Assembly: GCF_013373865.1 (NCBI RefSeq)
Contig: NC_050474.1
Coordinates: 17,180,042 to 17,244,041, forward strand
DNA: 64,000 nt
Source of the DNA: Monomorium pharaonis
Lineage: Eukaryota > Arthropoda > Insecta > Hymenoptera > Formicidae
Reading direction: 5' to 3'
Shown here: positions 40,101 to 48,249 of the stretch, piece by piece
Numbering within the stretch: the first letter of the stretch is position 1
How the letters are laid out: each line of letters begins with the position of its first letter
Program-made: the position numbers and the translations under genes
The notes under the pieces: generated by a model
Seen by the model: the letters and a program-made list of their open reading frames with translations, nothing else
Told to the model about the DNA's origin: nothing
The model's database searches: none

Positions 40101-43100
40101 CAAATATATCTATTACCCATAGATTTACTAGAATAGATTGCTTATGAGGTGGAAAAACGGTAGTGGAAGTATCCGTCAATGAGAAAAGGATAACTGTCGT
40201 TAATGTGAGTTGATATCTCTTTCTAATGCATAATAGTGGGGAAGCATAGTGACCAATAACGATGTCAGAGCGTGAGCGTGTTGTCATAGTATGCGTAGCG
40301 CGCATACTCTGACACCGTTATTGGTCGCTATGCTTTCCCACCATTCTGCATTAGAAAGAAATAGCAACTCATATTAACGACAGTTATCCTTTACTCAGTG
40401 ACGGATATCCCCACTACCTTCATGAGCAGTCTATAGTAAGTCTATGCTATTATCCCACAAAAAATGACACAAGTCAAAATTTTCGAATTTTACATTATGT
40501 GATTACATTCTAGATACATCAACTTTCAGTTAGAATACAAATTAAATTCAAAATTTTTTTAAAAAAAGAAAAACAAGAAAACAAATCCAAAGCGAGATTA
40601 GCAAAATTTTACGTCATTTTCTAAAATAAAGTCTTATCTTCTAAAAAAATTGAGAAAAACTGATCTTTTATATTAAAAACAATAAAATAAATAAAAAATG
40701 ATAAAAGTGTAGATCATTCGATAAGACTTACATTAGAAGTCTCTTTCGTACTAAAAATGTGTACTTTAAAAGATTAAATAAAGTCCTACAGTCATGACTT
40801 TCCTAATAAACAGTTTTTAATAAATAGTTTCATTAGAAAACTAACAAAATTTGTAATTAAGTTTATTCAATTTAATTTTATTCAACTTATGCTTATAATA
40901 GTCTTGATAAAAGTCTGGATAAAATTTAATTAATTTATTGATTAATAATTATGTCTATAAATTTTGTTCTTTATTATAACAAATAATTAAAATGTTTTTA
41001 GTCACCTTGAAATAACTTTTAGTCAATTAAATTTTTAGTCAAATAAAATAAAGTAAATCAATTAAAATATATTATTATATGTAATTATAATTATCATAAT
41101 TTAAACGTAAATTGAGAATGATTAACTATTTCTGATTTTAAAAATTAATTTTTAGTTAATAATTTTAGTTAATAATTATAAATTTTACTTTATATTTTTT
41201 GCTAAAATAATATAACTAATAAAACATTTTTTCGACTATTTTTTCGATTTAAATCTTAAATATCTTTTCAATATGTCAAACACATGTTTTAATGAATTGT
41301 AAATCGCCCAACTGTCTGCATCAGATCTTAGTGGTGAATATAATTTTTCTATTAAATTAAATTTCTTAGCTTTAACACATTTTTAAGTTTGTAATAGTTT
41401 GAATAAATATATTTTTTGACATACAACTAAAAATTATAATATACAATTAATTATTATTTAAATTAACGGAGTTCGATTTTATTTTATTATAATACAGAAT
41501 CACAAAATTTTTTTCATTTTGTGTCAAAAACCAAAGGAGATGCTCTATATAAATTTCGAGGCGCTGAACTCAAATCTGTTGCTCGTTTTGCTCCAACACA
41601 TCAGGTTTTTTGTAAATAACAAAAAAATGTTATTGTTAATATCTATTAACATTTCTAATAGGCATTAATTTAATTCTCAACTCCACGTTTTTTCAGTTTA
41701 ACAATTTCACTTATAAACAAATCTTTGACACACCCATGGGTTCCCCACTATCACTTATTATTACCAATATCATATTACAAGATTTTAAAAAAGATTATAA
41801 ACTCGTTACCTTGTCACTTACCTTTTTATTTTAGATATGTAGACGACATTTTAATAGCTGCGCCAAAAGATAAATTATATAAAATATGTTAAATTTGTAA
41901 TTCTAACATCATCCATTAAATCACAAAAAAGATATATAATATTCGGGATGACAGACAAAGTACTACAACTATCCGATCCAAAATTTCATCAAAAAAACTT
42001 AATCCTAATGAATGAAACATTAATAAACAATTGCTATCCATTAAACTTCATATTTTCAATGATCAATAGAAGGATCAAAAAACATTTATTCACTAATTGT
42101 AATAAAAATAAGTCTGATAACAAAGAAAATAGTAGAAAAGAAAATAATACTTCACAATCCCATACATAAAAAATGTCTCAGAAAAATTTCTTTTTCTAAA
42201 TTCCTTAAAAGGGTGCAAAATAACATACTCGGTAAACAACAAACTAAATAAATTTATAAAGACAGGCAAAGATATTCTTAAACCGACGGAACAATGCAGT
42301 GTTGTATATCCAATTTCTTGACACGATTGCAAAGCCTCATATGTAGGCCAAACAAAAAAAAATTAAAAACAAGAATAAAGAAACATAAAACAGACATTAA
42401 TAGAAACTGTATATCCTCGATTTCAAACCATAGATTAGAATTAGAACATAATTTTGAATGGGACAATGTAGCGATACTAGATAGGGAGCCAAATTATATA
42501 AAAAGATTAACATCTGAAATGATACATATTAAGATAATCTAAAAGTTTAAATAAGCAGATTGATACCGAGTATCTCCCGAATATTTACCTTCCCATCATC
42601 AACTTCTTCCCTACCTCCAAATAAAACACAAACAAATCCATCCTGAGATCATAACGTTGTCTCAGTATAAGTCCAACCGTAGCAATATTCACACACAATA
42701 TGTAAGAGAGTTCTTTTTCGGTTCCAACATAGAAGTAAGTTATTATTCAACTTGTTTTTGTAACTTTACAAATTTTCCTAATTTTCAATTTTAATGTTGT
42801 TCTTCATTTTATTTGTTATACAATATCGTCAATTTTATTTTATTTTATTTTATTTTTAATTTATATTATTTAAATATTTATTCCAGTTTTTATTGAATTA
42901 ATTAAACTTTTTTGTCAATTTTAATTTTTAATTAGTAATTTACTCATGATACTTTCTCTAAACGTACAATTTTGAATTTTAATGACTGCTAATAGTAATT
43001 TGACATAATACAATTTAATGACATTCCAGTGCCAGGTCCCAGGTTGGTTCATAATAACTGTTACCATGGAAAAACTTAGACGACATGACATGATGTTTAG

Positions 43101-45913
43101 TCTAAAGTAAGCATTCTTAACGATCATTTCATTACGGTGTTGACTCTATTTTCTTTCAATATTTTGCAAAAGTTATTATAACTAGTGTATATCTATTTTT
43201 AGAGAGAATAAACATGTATATTTTTACCGACTTTTTTTGTATTCAACGCATTAACCGACGACTTTGTAATTACACATCAATACTTTTACACTGAAGATGG
43301 CCAAAATCAATGGCCGAAACGTCTGTACTATTAATTATTAAATTATATATTGTAAGCAAAACTAACCAGTTTTGGCTCTAATAGCGCTTTTTGTACTATT
43401 CATTTATTTATTATAAAAAAGAACCGTCTATATATCTACATTTCTAAATCATAATTTTAAATAATTCGGACGTTGTAACTGTCTATATTGTCTTTGCTGA
43501 TTAAATTTTCAATTGTTAAGCAATTCAAAATTTAATCAGCGAAGATGATTTAATGTCGGTTGTTTCAACTTCTTGGTAAATTTACCTATCAAGTAAATAT
43601 ATGTTTGTCTTTATTTATTTAAGAAAAAAAATGAAAATAGACACATGCTTACCTAGTAGATAAGTTTACCAAGCAGTTGGAATAACCGACCCATAGACAG
43701 TTACGTACAACGCCCAGATTATGTTAATCGCGATAATACTTTACCAAAACGAAAAAGATGTGCTTTTTGCACAAGAAAAAACGACCATAAAACAATGATT
43801 TATTGGTTAAAATGTATACGTGCTATGTGTATCAATCATATTGCAAAGATCTGTTTACAACGTTCCGCTGATCTGCCTTAATATTTTCTTAAATGTTAAT
43901 TGATTAATAAATGTATTTTTTATATATTTATGTGTATATATTCTTATTTTGTCTTCCATTTAATTATATATTCGAAAAACAACGTACGTAGCGAAAAAAA
44001 CCTCTTTTGAAAATCAATGATTTTCAATATGCAAAATAATTATATATTTTTTTAAAACGCGTCACGGCGTATGTTTTTTCTTAAACTTTGAACTTTTTTC
44101 TTCAAGAAACTATACTTTAAAGTTATCCAAAAGTCATATTTTCATTTTTTTTTAATCACGACAAAAGCAAATTTTCTACAATTTTGTCACAAACTCTTCC
44201 TCATATTTTTGTTTATAATTTTTTTTTTATTCTTTAAAACGCTTTTTCATGTAAATATTCTAAAACTAGAGATTCTGACGAACAAAACTAAGCCTCAAAC
44301 GTTTAAATCCGTTTAATTTCTAGAAAATCGCCTGTTTGAGTGTTCATGGGGTCTCCAGGACCCCAGAGCGGATTTATGAAAATTTTTTTTACGTGCATAT
44401 TCTAGGGTCAATGACTATGGCTAGACCAACGGGAGAAACGGAAAAGTAACTATTACAAGCTTTACTTTAAATCAAAAGTAATTATTAGAAGCTTTACTTT
44501 AGGTCAAAAAAACATTTTAAGGGTTAAAAAAATTTTTTTACATTTATTTATAACAAAATTTGTTTAAACAAATTACGAAAATTGACTTTTCGAGAAACAC
44601 TAATAACGCCATTCAATTGTACAAGAAAAATTACATAGAAATCATGTATTACATTGCCAAAAATGTTTTTTTTATTTTGCTATAGTAATGTTATAATAAT
44701 TTATCTCATCTCACCATGGACATCAATGAGTTAATATATAAATCACATATTTTCTTATTAACAAAAAACCTGATGTGTTGGAGCAAAACGGACAACAGAT
44801 TCGAGTTCAGTCCTCGAAATCTATATAGAGCACCTCATCTGGTTCTTGTAAATAAAGAAAAAAAATTTGTGGTCCTGTGTAATCAATTAAATTCATCAAT
44901 TTATTAATTTTTAATCCATTATTTTAATCAAATAGAAATTAAACTTAATCAACTGATTATATAAAATCATTTAACAATTAATTTTATTAATTGATTTCAT
45001 TAATCATGATTATATTTTTTTACTTTTAATCATTTATCTTAACAAATAAATTAATCGATTCATGTTTAACATTGTTTAACACTGTTGTAAATAATTTTAA
45101 AGTGTGCAAATTTCCTTTCTCTTTTCTGAACAAGAACTACTTCTAACTTGTGTCACTTTTTTAGCAGAAATATGTATACGTTGCAGGATCAAACCTTACC
45201 TTGAGCTGTCCTTTATGTGAACTTCCTGGATCTCCTCTTCATCATCTTCATCATCCTTTTCTTCTTTCTCTTTTGATTTTCCTGCTTGTTGTATACCACC
45301 AGCAACAAAATTAACTGGTGCTGAATAATTCTTAGAACCTTTGTTGTAAGTTTTGAAAGATGGTCTGGCGGATATTTCGTCCTCATCACTGTCATCTGCC
45401 CATATTCCTGTCCATAAAAAATAGTACAAAATAATTTTACATAAAAGAATGCGAGGGTGCACTTCCGAAAGCAAAAACCCTCCGATTTTGCTGAAATTTA
45501 TATATAGCTTTTTTTTATTTAGTAAATAAGATTCCCAAATAGATTTTGGGTGATGCGGTTTCCTCGCCTCCCCCCGCCCCCTTCAAAGGTAAAACTGTTT
45601 TTGTTAATTATTTCAGAAAGAATAAATATTGACAAAAGAAGATTCAGCTTCAATCACCTTGACCTTGACATGTTGTCAAGGTCACTGTCCTAAGTAATCT
45701 ATAACAAATTTTAGCCGTCGCTCGTTGTTTATTAAAAAGTAATTGACAAAAAAATTTGTAAAAATAAAAATTTGTACGTAGTGTAACAGTACAAAACTTG
45801 TTAATAAAACTTTTACGAATCTAAAAAGACAGTCTCAAAATAAAAATTTACAAATACAGAAATAAGAAATAAACACAAGAAAAATTGTAAACATTGCAGA
45901 AAGGCAAATATAA

Positions 45914-45965
<52 letters not shown>

Positions 45966-47578
45966 GGGGGGGGGGTGCAAAGAGAGCCCCCTCCCGCACC
46001 CACTCCGTCCAAGTCGCTAACTCGTGTACATTGTATTAGAAATCTGCAAACACATGTAAACTTTACTGTGTCTGCAATGTGTACATGGATTAGCGACTTG
46101 GACGGGGTGGGTGGGGGAGGGTGGCCAAAAGCCCCCCATGTATGTGCGTGTGTGTGTGCAAAGCATTCTCTGCACATGAATTTGTGACTTTCTAAATAGA
46201 AAAAAACTATGATTTATATGATTTTTTCACGGTTTCTGCCATTTTCATGTTTTATGCATATATAGATATGTGTATGGTAACGGTGTTAACATTTAATAAC
46301 TCATTTTAAAACAGCTTAACTAAACTATTGGAATTACGTAAAATATACGACCTTATTTTTAGAACTTTTTACGAGCTTCATTTTTTGTTCAACAACTTTT
46401 TCCATACAATTAATACTTTATGAAATAATTAACAAAAACAGTTTTACCTTTGAAAGGGGATTGGAGGGGCGAGGGGGTCGCATAAAATCCATTTGGAAAT
46501 CTTATTTACTAGATAAAAAGAAGCTATATACAAAATTTCAGCAAAATTGGAGGGTTGTTGCTTTCGGAAGTTTATCCAAATGCGATAATAACTATATAAT
46601 TGCTATAAATAAAATTGAAAGATTTTCTTATTACAAATTACATAGTAATATAAATATTTTGAACAGAAGGACATTGATGGATAATACATCACTAGAGATA
46701 AGCCTTATTCAATCAAATGAGTAACACTATTACCATTATTTTTTATAATAACAATTTAATAATAATAACAAGTTTTCATAATGGTGATGATATATCAATA
46801 ATCAAAATTAACTTCATAAACAGAAAAAAAATCTCATAAAAAATATATTTTTTTGCTGTCATATAAATTTATTTTACAAATAAAATGTTAAACTTATTTA
46901 ATGACCCATATTGTAATTGTTTTCTAATTTTGAGAATGAACACATACTGCTTTCCATTTATATCAAAACTCAGATAATTCTCACTTATGACATAATAACT
47001 CAGTTAAATGCACGTTCCTTTTGCATTCTCACAAGCAAGATTCAACGGAGTTTTTTCCTACAATCTGAGCAATTTCAAAACCGTACAAATACTTTACTGA
47101 GTTATACTCGTATACTCACTTTAGAAGTGAGGTTATATATTAAGATAATTTTGTCATTAAAATAAACGTGATTACTTGCATATTTCTTTAAATCACTGAG
47201 TAATGACGTCACTATCTGAGTATAAAATACTCACATTACTGAGTAACTCAGTCTCATTTTCAGATAAATGGAAAACAGCAATAATCTATGCGCAATTTGA
47301 TGTACCAGAAAATGTATGTGAAATCATACATGAAATATTAAGCATTTAAGATCGAGTTATGGGCGAATAAAGTTCGTCTCTAATTAATTAAGTATTTTCA
47401 ATGCAAATTATTTCCAATTTTTCTATTTTAACGATAAGTTTGATAATTGACGTTGCTTGCGTAGCTTACCTAGCATTTGTTGTTTCTTCGAGAGTTTGCG
47501 TCGGGGACGAGCTATGTTGAATTCATTTTCCAAATCGTAATCAGTAATTTCGAAGCTTTCCACCTCGTCTTCAGACAT
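31753..47578 (-). CDS. TFIP11: TFIP11 / septin-interacting protein 1, eight-exon gene
   Basis: Joined exons on the minus strand give 2478 nt, an 825-residue protein; human TFIP11 is about 837. Known role of the family: a nuclear G-patch protein that recruits and stimulates the DEAH helicase DHX15 (Prp43) to take apart the intron-lariat spliceosome; yeast Ntr1/Spp382 is the counterpart. Seen here: an acidic N-terminal TIP_N region with SFEITDYDLENEFN (residues 8-21) and NYSAPVNFV; a G-patch at about 150-197 (KGFG, GYEVGKGLGKQ, GAIGAYG); MSRVKVIDMTG at 268-278; a coiled coil at about 328-384; a GCFC-type domain at about 400-690 with NPLTDTVPIHTWIHPWLPLL, WHPSD and INPHQQH; and a C-terminal tail ending in LLDMSEL. 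The start is the Met before SEDEVESFEI because conservation begins there, although the frame is open to another Met at 47647. All introns are GT-AG and every junction keeps frame. The gene appears intact. Confidence 0.97.
32230..32720. mobile_element. diverged inverted-repeat element in TFIP11 intron 7
   Basis: Parts of the left side (ATATGGCTTTTAATGTA at about 32279) are complementary to the right side (TACATTAAAAGCCATA at about 32653), and the GTCGAAACGTT and GGGCGTTTCGA blocks sit symmetrically. Old and diverged; ends approximate. Confidence 0.45.
32765..32935. repeat. interspersed repeat fragment related to 59565-59720
   Basis: Shares an ordered set of blocks with 59565-59720: CGGCTCTTTTTTGACAACTT-like start, CTAAAACAT, AATGAGTTGAATTAC-like, AACATCGCACCAGCACCTAA-like and TATTAGGCTTTC-like. 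Transposon-derived, unclassified. Confidence 0.55.
32960..33054. repeat. perfect 95-bp palindrome in TFIP11 intron 7
   Basis: ACATAATTTTTTATTCATAT at 32960 is mirrored exactly by ATATGAATAAAAAATTATGT ending at 33054. The centre is TCAATATGCATATATA with an (AT)n core. No spacer other than the alternating AT run. Confidence 0.9.
33152..33220. repeat. (TG)n/(GCGT)n microsatellite
   Basis: TGTG runs mixed with six GCGT units, directly abutting the TA-flanked left end of the truncated foldback at 33226. Confidence 0.9.
33226..33500. mobile_element. left arm of a CTGGYGCAAAA foldback, truncated
   Basis: Begins CTGGTGCAAAAAAAGAGACA after TA and follows the left arm of the complete element at 35646-36873 (CAATCTTCAAAGTGATGCAA, AAGTTTCTCGTTAAAATCT-like, AATCCAGATTCT). 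Homology stops at about 33500 where a different sequence begins. Confidence 0.8.
33500..34255 (+). mobile_element. LTR-like fragment with primer-binding-site-like motif
   Basis: A 750-bp CpG-richer block, with sharp joins to other repeats on both sides. Near its right end it reads CGCGCC then TGGCGCCCAACA (about 34168-34180), matching a tRNA-Lys-type primer binding site as used by gypsy-group retrotransposons. AATAAAG follows at 34190. If so, upstream sequence is the 5' LTR and only about 75 bp of internal region remain before the truncation. No gag or pol is present. LTR limits are not proven. Confidence 0.4.
34256..34468. mobile_element. right half of a CAGGGTGTCCTGTAAAC-family MITE
   Basis: From TTTTGACTCGCTGAATTCAA to AAACACCCTG (34468) plus TA it matches 29157-29373. 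The left half is missing; the join at about 34255 is to the LTR-like block. Confidence 0.85.
34581..34729 (-). CDS. TFIP11: TFIP11 coding exon 7
   Basis: Acceptor TTTACAG then ATCATTTC. Reads HFKKALDMMNRAVNG, HQPGALEQVSYLTSLER and ends with PRME. Donor ATGGAG then GTATAG at 34580. Too short for a long open frame; placed by homology and phase (completes the split Asp codon from exon 6, ends in phase 0). Confidence 0.92.
35049..35477 (-). CDS. TFIP11: TFIP11 coding exon 6
   Basis: Acceptor TTATAG then GAAATCG. Contains LDTLIYPIIRRKLG, WHPSDRSARLMLQPW, VKNIIPKL, FVINPHQQHLDQWNWV, FFPKWLQVLALWL and NSPNYDQVTTWYMGWKGML. Donor AAAG then GTATGT at 35048. The open frame beyond 35477 and the poly-T/CA region upstream are intron. 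Confidence 0.95.
35559..35587. repeat. (CA)n microsatellite
   Basis: Uninterrupted CA run in TFIP11 intron 5. Confidence 0.95.
35646..36873. mobile_element. complete 1.23-kb foldback, CYGGCGCAAAA ends
   Basis: The left end CCGGCGCAAAAAATCGAGAC at 35646 and right end GTCTCTTTTGCGCCAG at 36873 are flanked by TA. The arms pair for several hundred bases (CAATCTTCAAAGTGATG, ACTCTACTTTGAGAATCCCT, CAAGTTTCTCGTGAAAATCT, ATGTCGATACTATC-like). The centre carries CCCAATGTGCACTACGTGG and an inverted CCACGTGGTGCACATGG. It lies in TFIP11 intron 5; no transposase is seen. Related fragments: 33226-33500 and 63870-64000. Confidence 0.9.
37084..37172. repeat. (CA)n microsatellite with flanking hairpin
   Basis: CA run of about 85 bp with a few interruptions. 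Flanked by complementary AAAAACTCTACATCTTTT-like (37048) and AAAAGATGTAGATTTTTTCA (37183), so the locus folds around the microsatellite. Confidence 0.85.
37913..38109 (-). CDS. TFIP11: TFIP11 coding exon 5
   Basis: Acceptor AATTAG then GCAGTGG. Reads QWTCRQPEPLIELIEHW, then NWILENILDLLILPKL and NPLTDTVPIHTWIHPWLPLL, the most conserved part of the family. Donor TTATTA then AGTAAGT-type site, GT at 37912-37911. Confidence 0.94.
38371..38491. mobile_element. 121-bp MITE, GGTGCGTTCGGGGAGACGC ends
   Basis: The left arm GGTGCGTTCGGGGAGACGCT pairs with AGCGTCTCCTCAAACACATC on the right; ATTAGCGCTA.CAGCATCAGTC continues the stem. TTA on both sides (38368-38370, 38492-38494) fits PIF/Harbinger. It lies in TFIP11 intron 4. 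A half copy with the same sequence is at 50106-50170. Confidence 0.8.
38763..39724 (-). CDS. TFIP11: TFIP11 coding exon 4, G-patch end to coiled coil and GCFC start
   Basis: Acceptor TTGTAG then TGTGGC. Begins CGYEVGKGLGKQLQG and runs through the VKVIDMTG motif, the coiled coil (LEAEKRNLSKVVEQHGQL), YYEEYKM and VWNAWMPSIRGAI. Donor TATACA then GTAAGT at 38762; ends with two bases of a Gln codon. Longest exon, 962 nt. Confidence 0.95.
39807..39975 (-). CDS. TFIP11: TFIP11 coding exon 3, first half of the G-patch
   Basis: Acceptor TATTTAG then TTCAGATG; reads SSDDEGPKSRPSFSL and ends KWQKHTKGFGLKILLQ. Donor CTACAG then GTACTT at 39806. The exon is too short to show as a long open frame; it is placed by homology and by phase with exons 2 and 4. 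The G-patch is split by the 82-bp intron that follows. Confidence 0.92.
40118..40448. mobile_element. long hairpin element, arms about 150 bp
   Basis: Arms match through GATAACTGTCGTTAATGTGA, TTTCTAATGCA.AATGGTGGG-type and AGCATAGTGACCAATAACG. The loop is only a few tens of bases (AGCGTGTTGTCATAGTATGC region). It lies in TFIP11 intron 2 and would be transcribed as one near-continuous RNA hairpin. Confidence 0.85.
40449..41494. other. AT-rich part of TFIP11 intron 2
   Basis: No element ends or coding remnants recognised. Confidence 0.5.
41640..43420 (+). pseudogene. Penelope-like retroelement remnant (RT and GIY-YIG)
   Basis: Plus-strand, 5'-truncated and broken, so antisense to TFIP11. Order seen: RT palm piece at 41661-41820 with YKQIFDTPMGSPLS; after a frame change, FYFRYVDDILIAAPKD (41824-41871) with the catalytic YVDD; linker LSDPKFHQKN (41966 on) with NCYPLNFI; then NKLNKFIKTGKDIL (42241-42285) and the GIY-YIG endonuclease part, KASYVGQT (42331-42354) followed in another frame by LKTRIKKHKTD, SNHRLELEHNFEWDNVAILD and KRLTSEMIHIK (to 42540). 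The frame change falls in a nine-A run at 42354-42362. RT joined to a GIY-YIG endonuclease is the defining layout of Penelope-like elements. Stops and frame shifts make it inactive. The 3' part ends in the hammerhead-like motif. Confidence 0.88.
43257..43323 (+). ncRNA. hammerhead-ribozyme-like motif of the Penelope remnant
   Basis: Order on the plus strand: GACG (43257-43260), candidate stem I TGTAA/TTACA (43265-43269 with 43286-43290), core CTGAAGA (43291-43297, fits CUGANGA), stem II GGCC/GGCC with a loop (43298-43315), GAAA (43316-43319), and CGTC (43320-43323) closing stem III with GACG. Hammerhead motifs are known from Penelope-like elements. The expected U and H bases at the cleavage site are not intact (ACTT follows GACG), so this copy is probably degenerate. 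Confidence 0.6.
43468..43714. mobile_element. nested hairpins, inner GTCGGTT element
   Basis: The outer arms are GGACGTTGTAACTGTCTAT (43468) and ATAGACAGTTACGTACAACG (to about 43712). Inside, GTCGGTTGTTTCAACTTCTT (43555) pairs with the complement ending AACCGAC at 43690, and a third small stem CTGATTAAATTTT/AAAATTTAATCAG sits at 43498-43540. Confidence 0.65.
44880..45199. other. AT-rich intron sequence next to exon 2
   Basis: ATTAAT-rich; nothing recognised before the exon 2 donor. Confidence 0.5.
45200..45407 (-). CDS. TFIP11: TFIP11 coding exon 2
   Basis: Acceptor GGACAG then GAATATGG; first full residues IWADDSDEDE. Contains NYSAPVNFVAGGIQQAGK and an acidic/lysine-rich stretch (KEKEEKDDEDDEEEIQ). 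Donor TCAAG then GTAAGG at 45199; ends with two bases of a Ser codon. Confidence 0.93.
45461..46571. mobile_element. 1.1-kb inverted-repeat element with G-rich core, intron 1
   Basis: ACTTCCGAAAGCAAAAACCC at 45461 pairs with AGGGTTGTTGCTTTCGGAAGT-like sequence ending 46571. The arms continue through AAATAAGATTCCCAAAT, CGCCTCCCCCC/GGAGGGGCGAGG and AACAGTTTTACCTTTGAAAG. The middle holds a second hairpin (45917-46160) whose stems include CGTCCAAGTCGCTAA-type sequence and opposite CA/GT repeats. No transposase. The same end (CTTTCGGAAGT) recurs at about 63860. Confidence 0.8.
45917..45976. repeat. (CA)n followed by a G13 run
   Basis: About 46 bp of CA repeat directly joined to CGGGGGGGGGGGGG. 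The opposite arm of the hairpin has GGGGTGGGTGGGGGAGGG. Confidence 0.9.
46946..47280. mobile_element. MITE with TRCTGYTTTCCATTTAT ends, ACTCAG-rich
   Basis: The left end TACTGCTTTCCATTTATAT and the complement of TGCTGTTTTCCATTTATCTG at the right. The body repeats ACTCAG and TGAGTA motifs in both orientations. It lies in TFIP11 intron 1, about 190 bp from the exon 1 donor. Confidence 0.7.
47470..47578 (-). CDS. TFIP11: TFIP11 coding exon 1
   Basis: Encodes residues 1-36 plus one base (MSEDEVESFEI to KKQQML). Donor is CTAG then GTAAGC with GT at 47469-47468; the exon ends in phase 1. The following intron is about 2.06 kb. Confidence 0.93.
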
Positions 47579-47698
47579 TTTGCTGTATTTTATTTGTAAT
47601 ACTGATTTGGTATAATGTTGTATTACTCTGTAGCAATATAACCTCACTAAGAATGCAAGAATCCAATATGGCTACATTCAGTGGATCAAAGTATTGGG
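47579..47698 (-). promoter_or_regulatory. putative TFIP11 promoter and 5' UTR
   Basis: Only about 120 bp separate the start codon from the first upstream repeat at about 47699. Minus-strand sequence here holds GCCATATTGG, a match to the YY1/Pho-type GCCATnTTG motif, and further downstream ATCAGTATT, which contains the arthropod initiator TCAGT about 25 nt before the ATG. Motif matches alone do not prove a start site. Confidence 0.35.
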
Positions 47699-47749
47699 TG
47701 CGTTCGTTTATGCATAAAATGCATAATGCATAAAGGTGCCTTTTCACGC

Positions 47750-47870
47750 TGACGCTTGATGCTCATTTTCAGCGTCAAAAGACATCACGTGACTAAAAAT
47801 AAAAATATCCATTCGTCATTTTTAGTCACGTGATGTCTTTTGACGCTGAAATTGAGCGCGTCAAGCGTTA
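47750..47870. mobile_element. 121-bp hairpin MITE (CACGTGA stem)
   Basis: TTTTCAGCGTCAAAAGACAT and CACGTGACTAAAAAT on the left pair with ATTTTTAGTCACGTGATGTC and TTTTGACGCTGAAA on the right; loop about 12 bp. The outer bases TGACGCTTGA and TCAAGCGTTA also pair. Confidence 0.85.
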
Positions 47871-48008
47871 GGCCGGATCTACAATAGGTGTAGTAAGTCT
47901 TATGCCATAAGAAATTAACCAATTATAATCGAATATGAGAAGAATAATCGAATATAATTGGTTAATTCTTTATGGCATAAGGCTTACTACACTATTGTAG
48001 ATCCAGGC
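47871..48008. mobile_element. PIF/Harbinger-like MITE, GGCCGGATCTACAAT ends
   Basis: GGCCGGATCTACAATAG at the left, CTATTGTAGATCCAGGC at the right, TTA on both sides (47868-47870, 48009-48011). The stem continues through TAAGTCTTATGCCATAAG-like and AACCAATTATAATCGAATAT-like blocks. A second copy is at 49965-50090. Confidence 0.88.
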
Positions 48009-48249
48009 TTAAGGTACAATTTCATGCGAGCGAAGCAAAACTGGCTTTTACTTCCTCTCCATCCAATAAAAAGCAGCGTCGCTTAGCTATCGCTATTCGC
48101 CTCCTTCCTTTTCAAGGAGCGAAAAAAAGCTGACTTTTTATCTCCACTCCTATCTTTTTTATGAAGTATGTCTTCGCTGGCTTTCTGTTTATTTACTGTG
48201 TATTTGTATACAATCAGCATTGCAATTAACAAGAACTTGTTCTTGTTCC

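Larger units (their letters stand above)
41495..44879. mobile_element. TA-flanked inverted-repeat element carrying nested insertions
   Basis: The left end (CAGAATCACAAAATTTTTTT, 41495) and right end (AAATTTGTGGTCCTGTG, 44879) are followed inward by a shared arm, seen as GATGCTCTATATA, ATTTCGAGG and TTTTGCTCCAACACATCAGG on the left and complemented on the right. Between the arms lie the Penelope-like remnant and a smaller hairpin element. Interpreted as an older MITE or DNA transposon that was entered by later elements. Confidence 0.65.

Noticed and set aside
41948..42542. Two short plus-strand frames that could be taken as small genes
   Set aside because: They are consecutive pieces of one Penelope-like protein separated by frame shifts and stops, so a pseudogene is annotated instead.
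45848..46187. Open frames on both strands over the CA/G-run hairpin
   Set aside because: They translate a microsatellite and its inverted repeat (His-Thr or Val-Cys runs); not protein coding.
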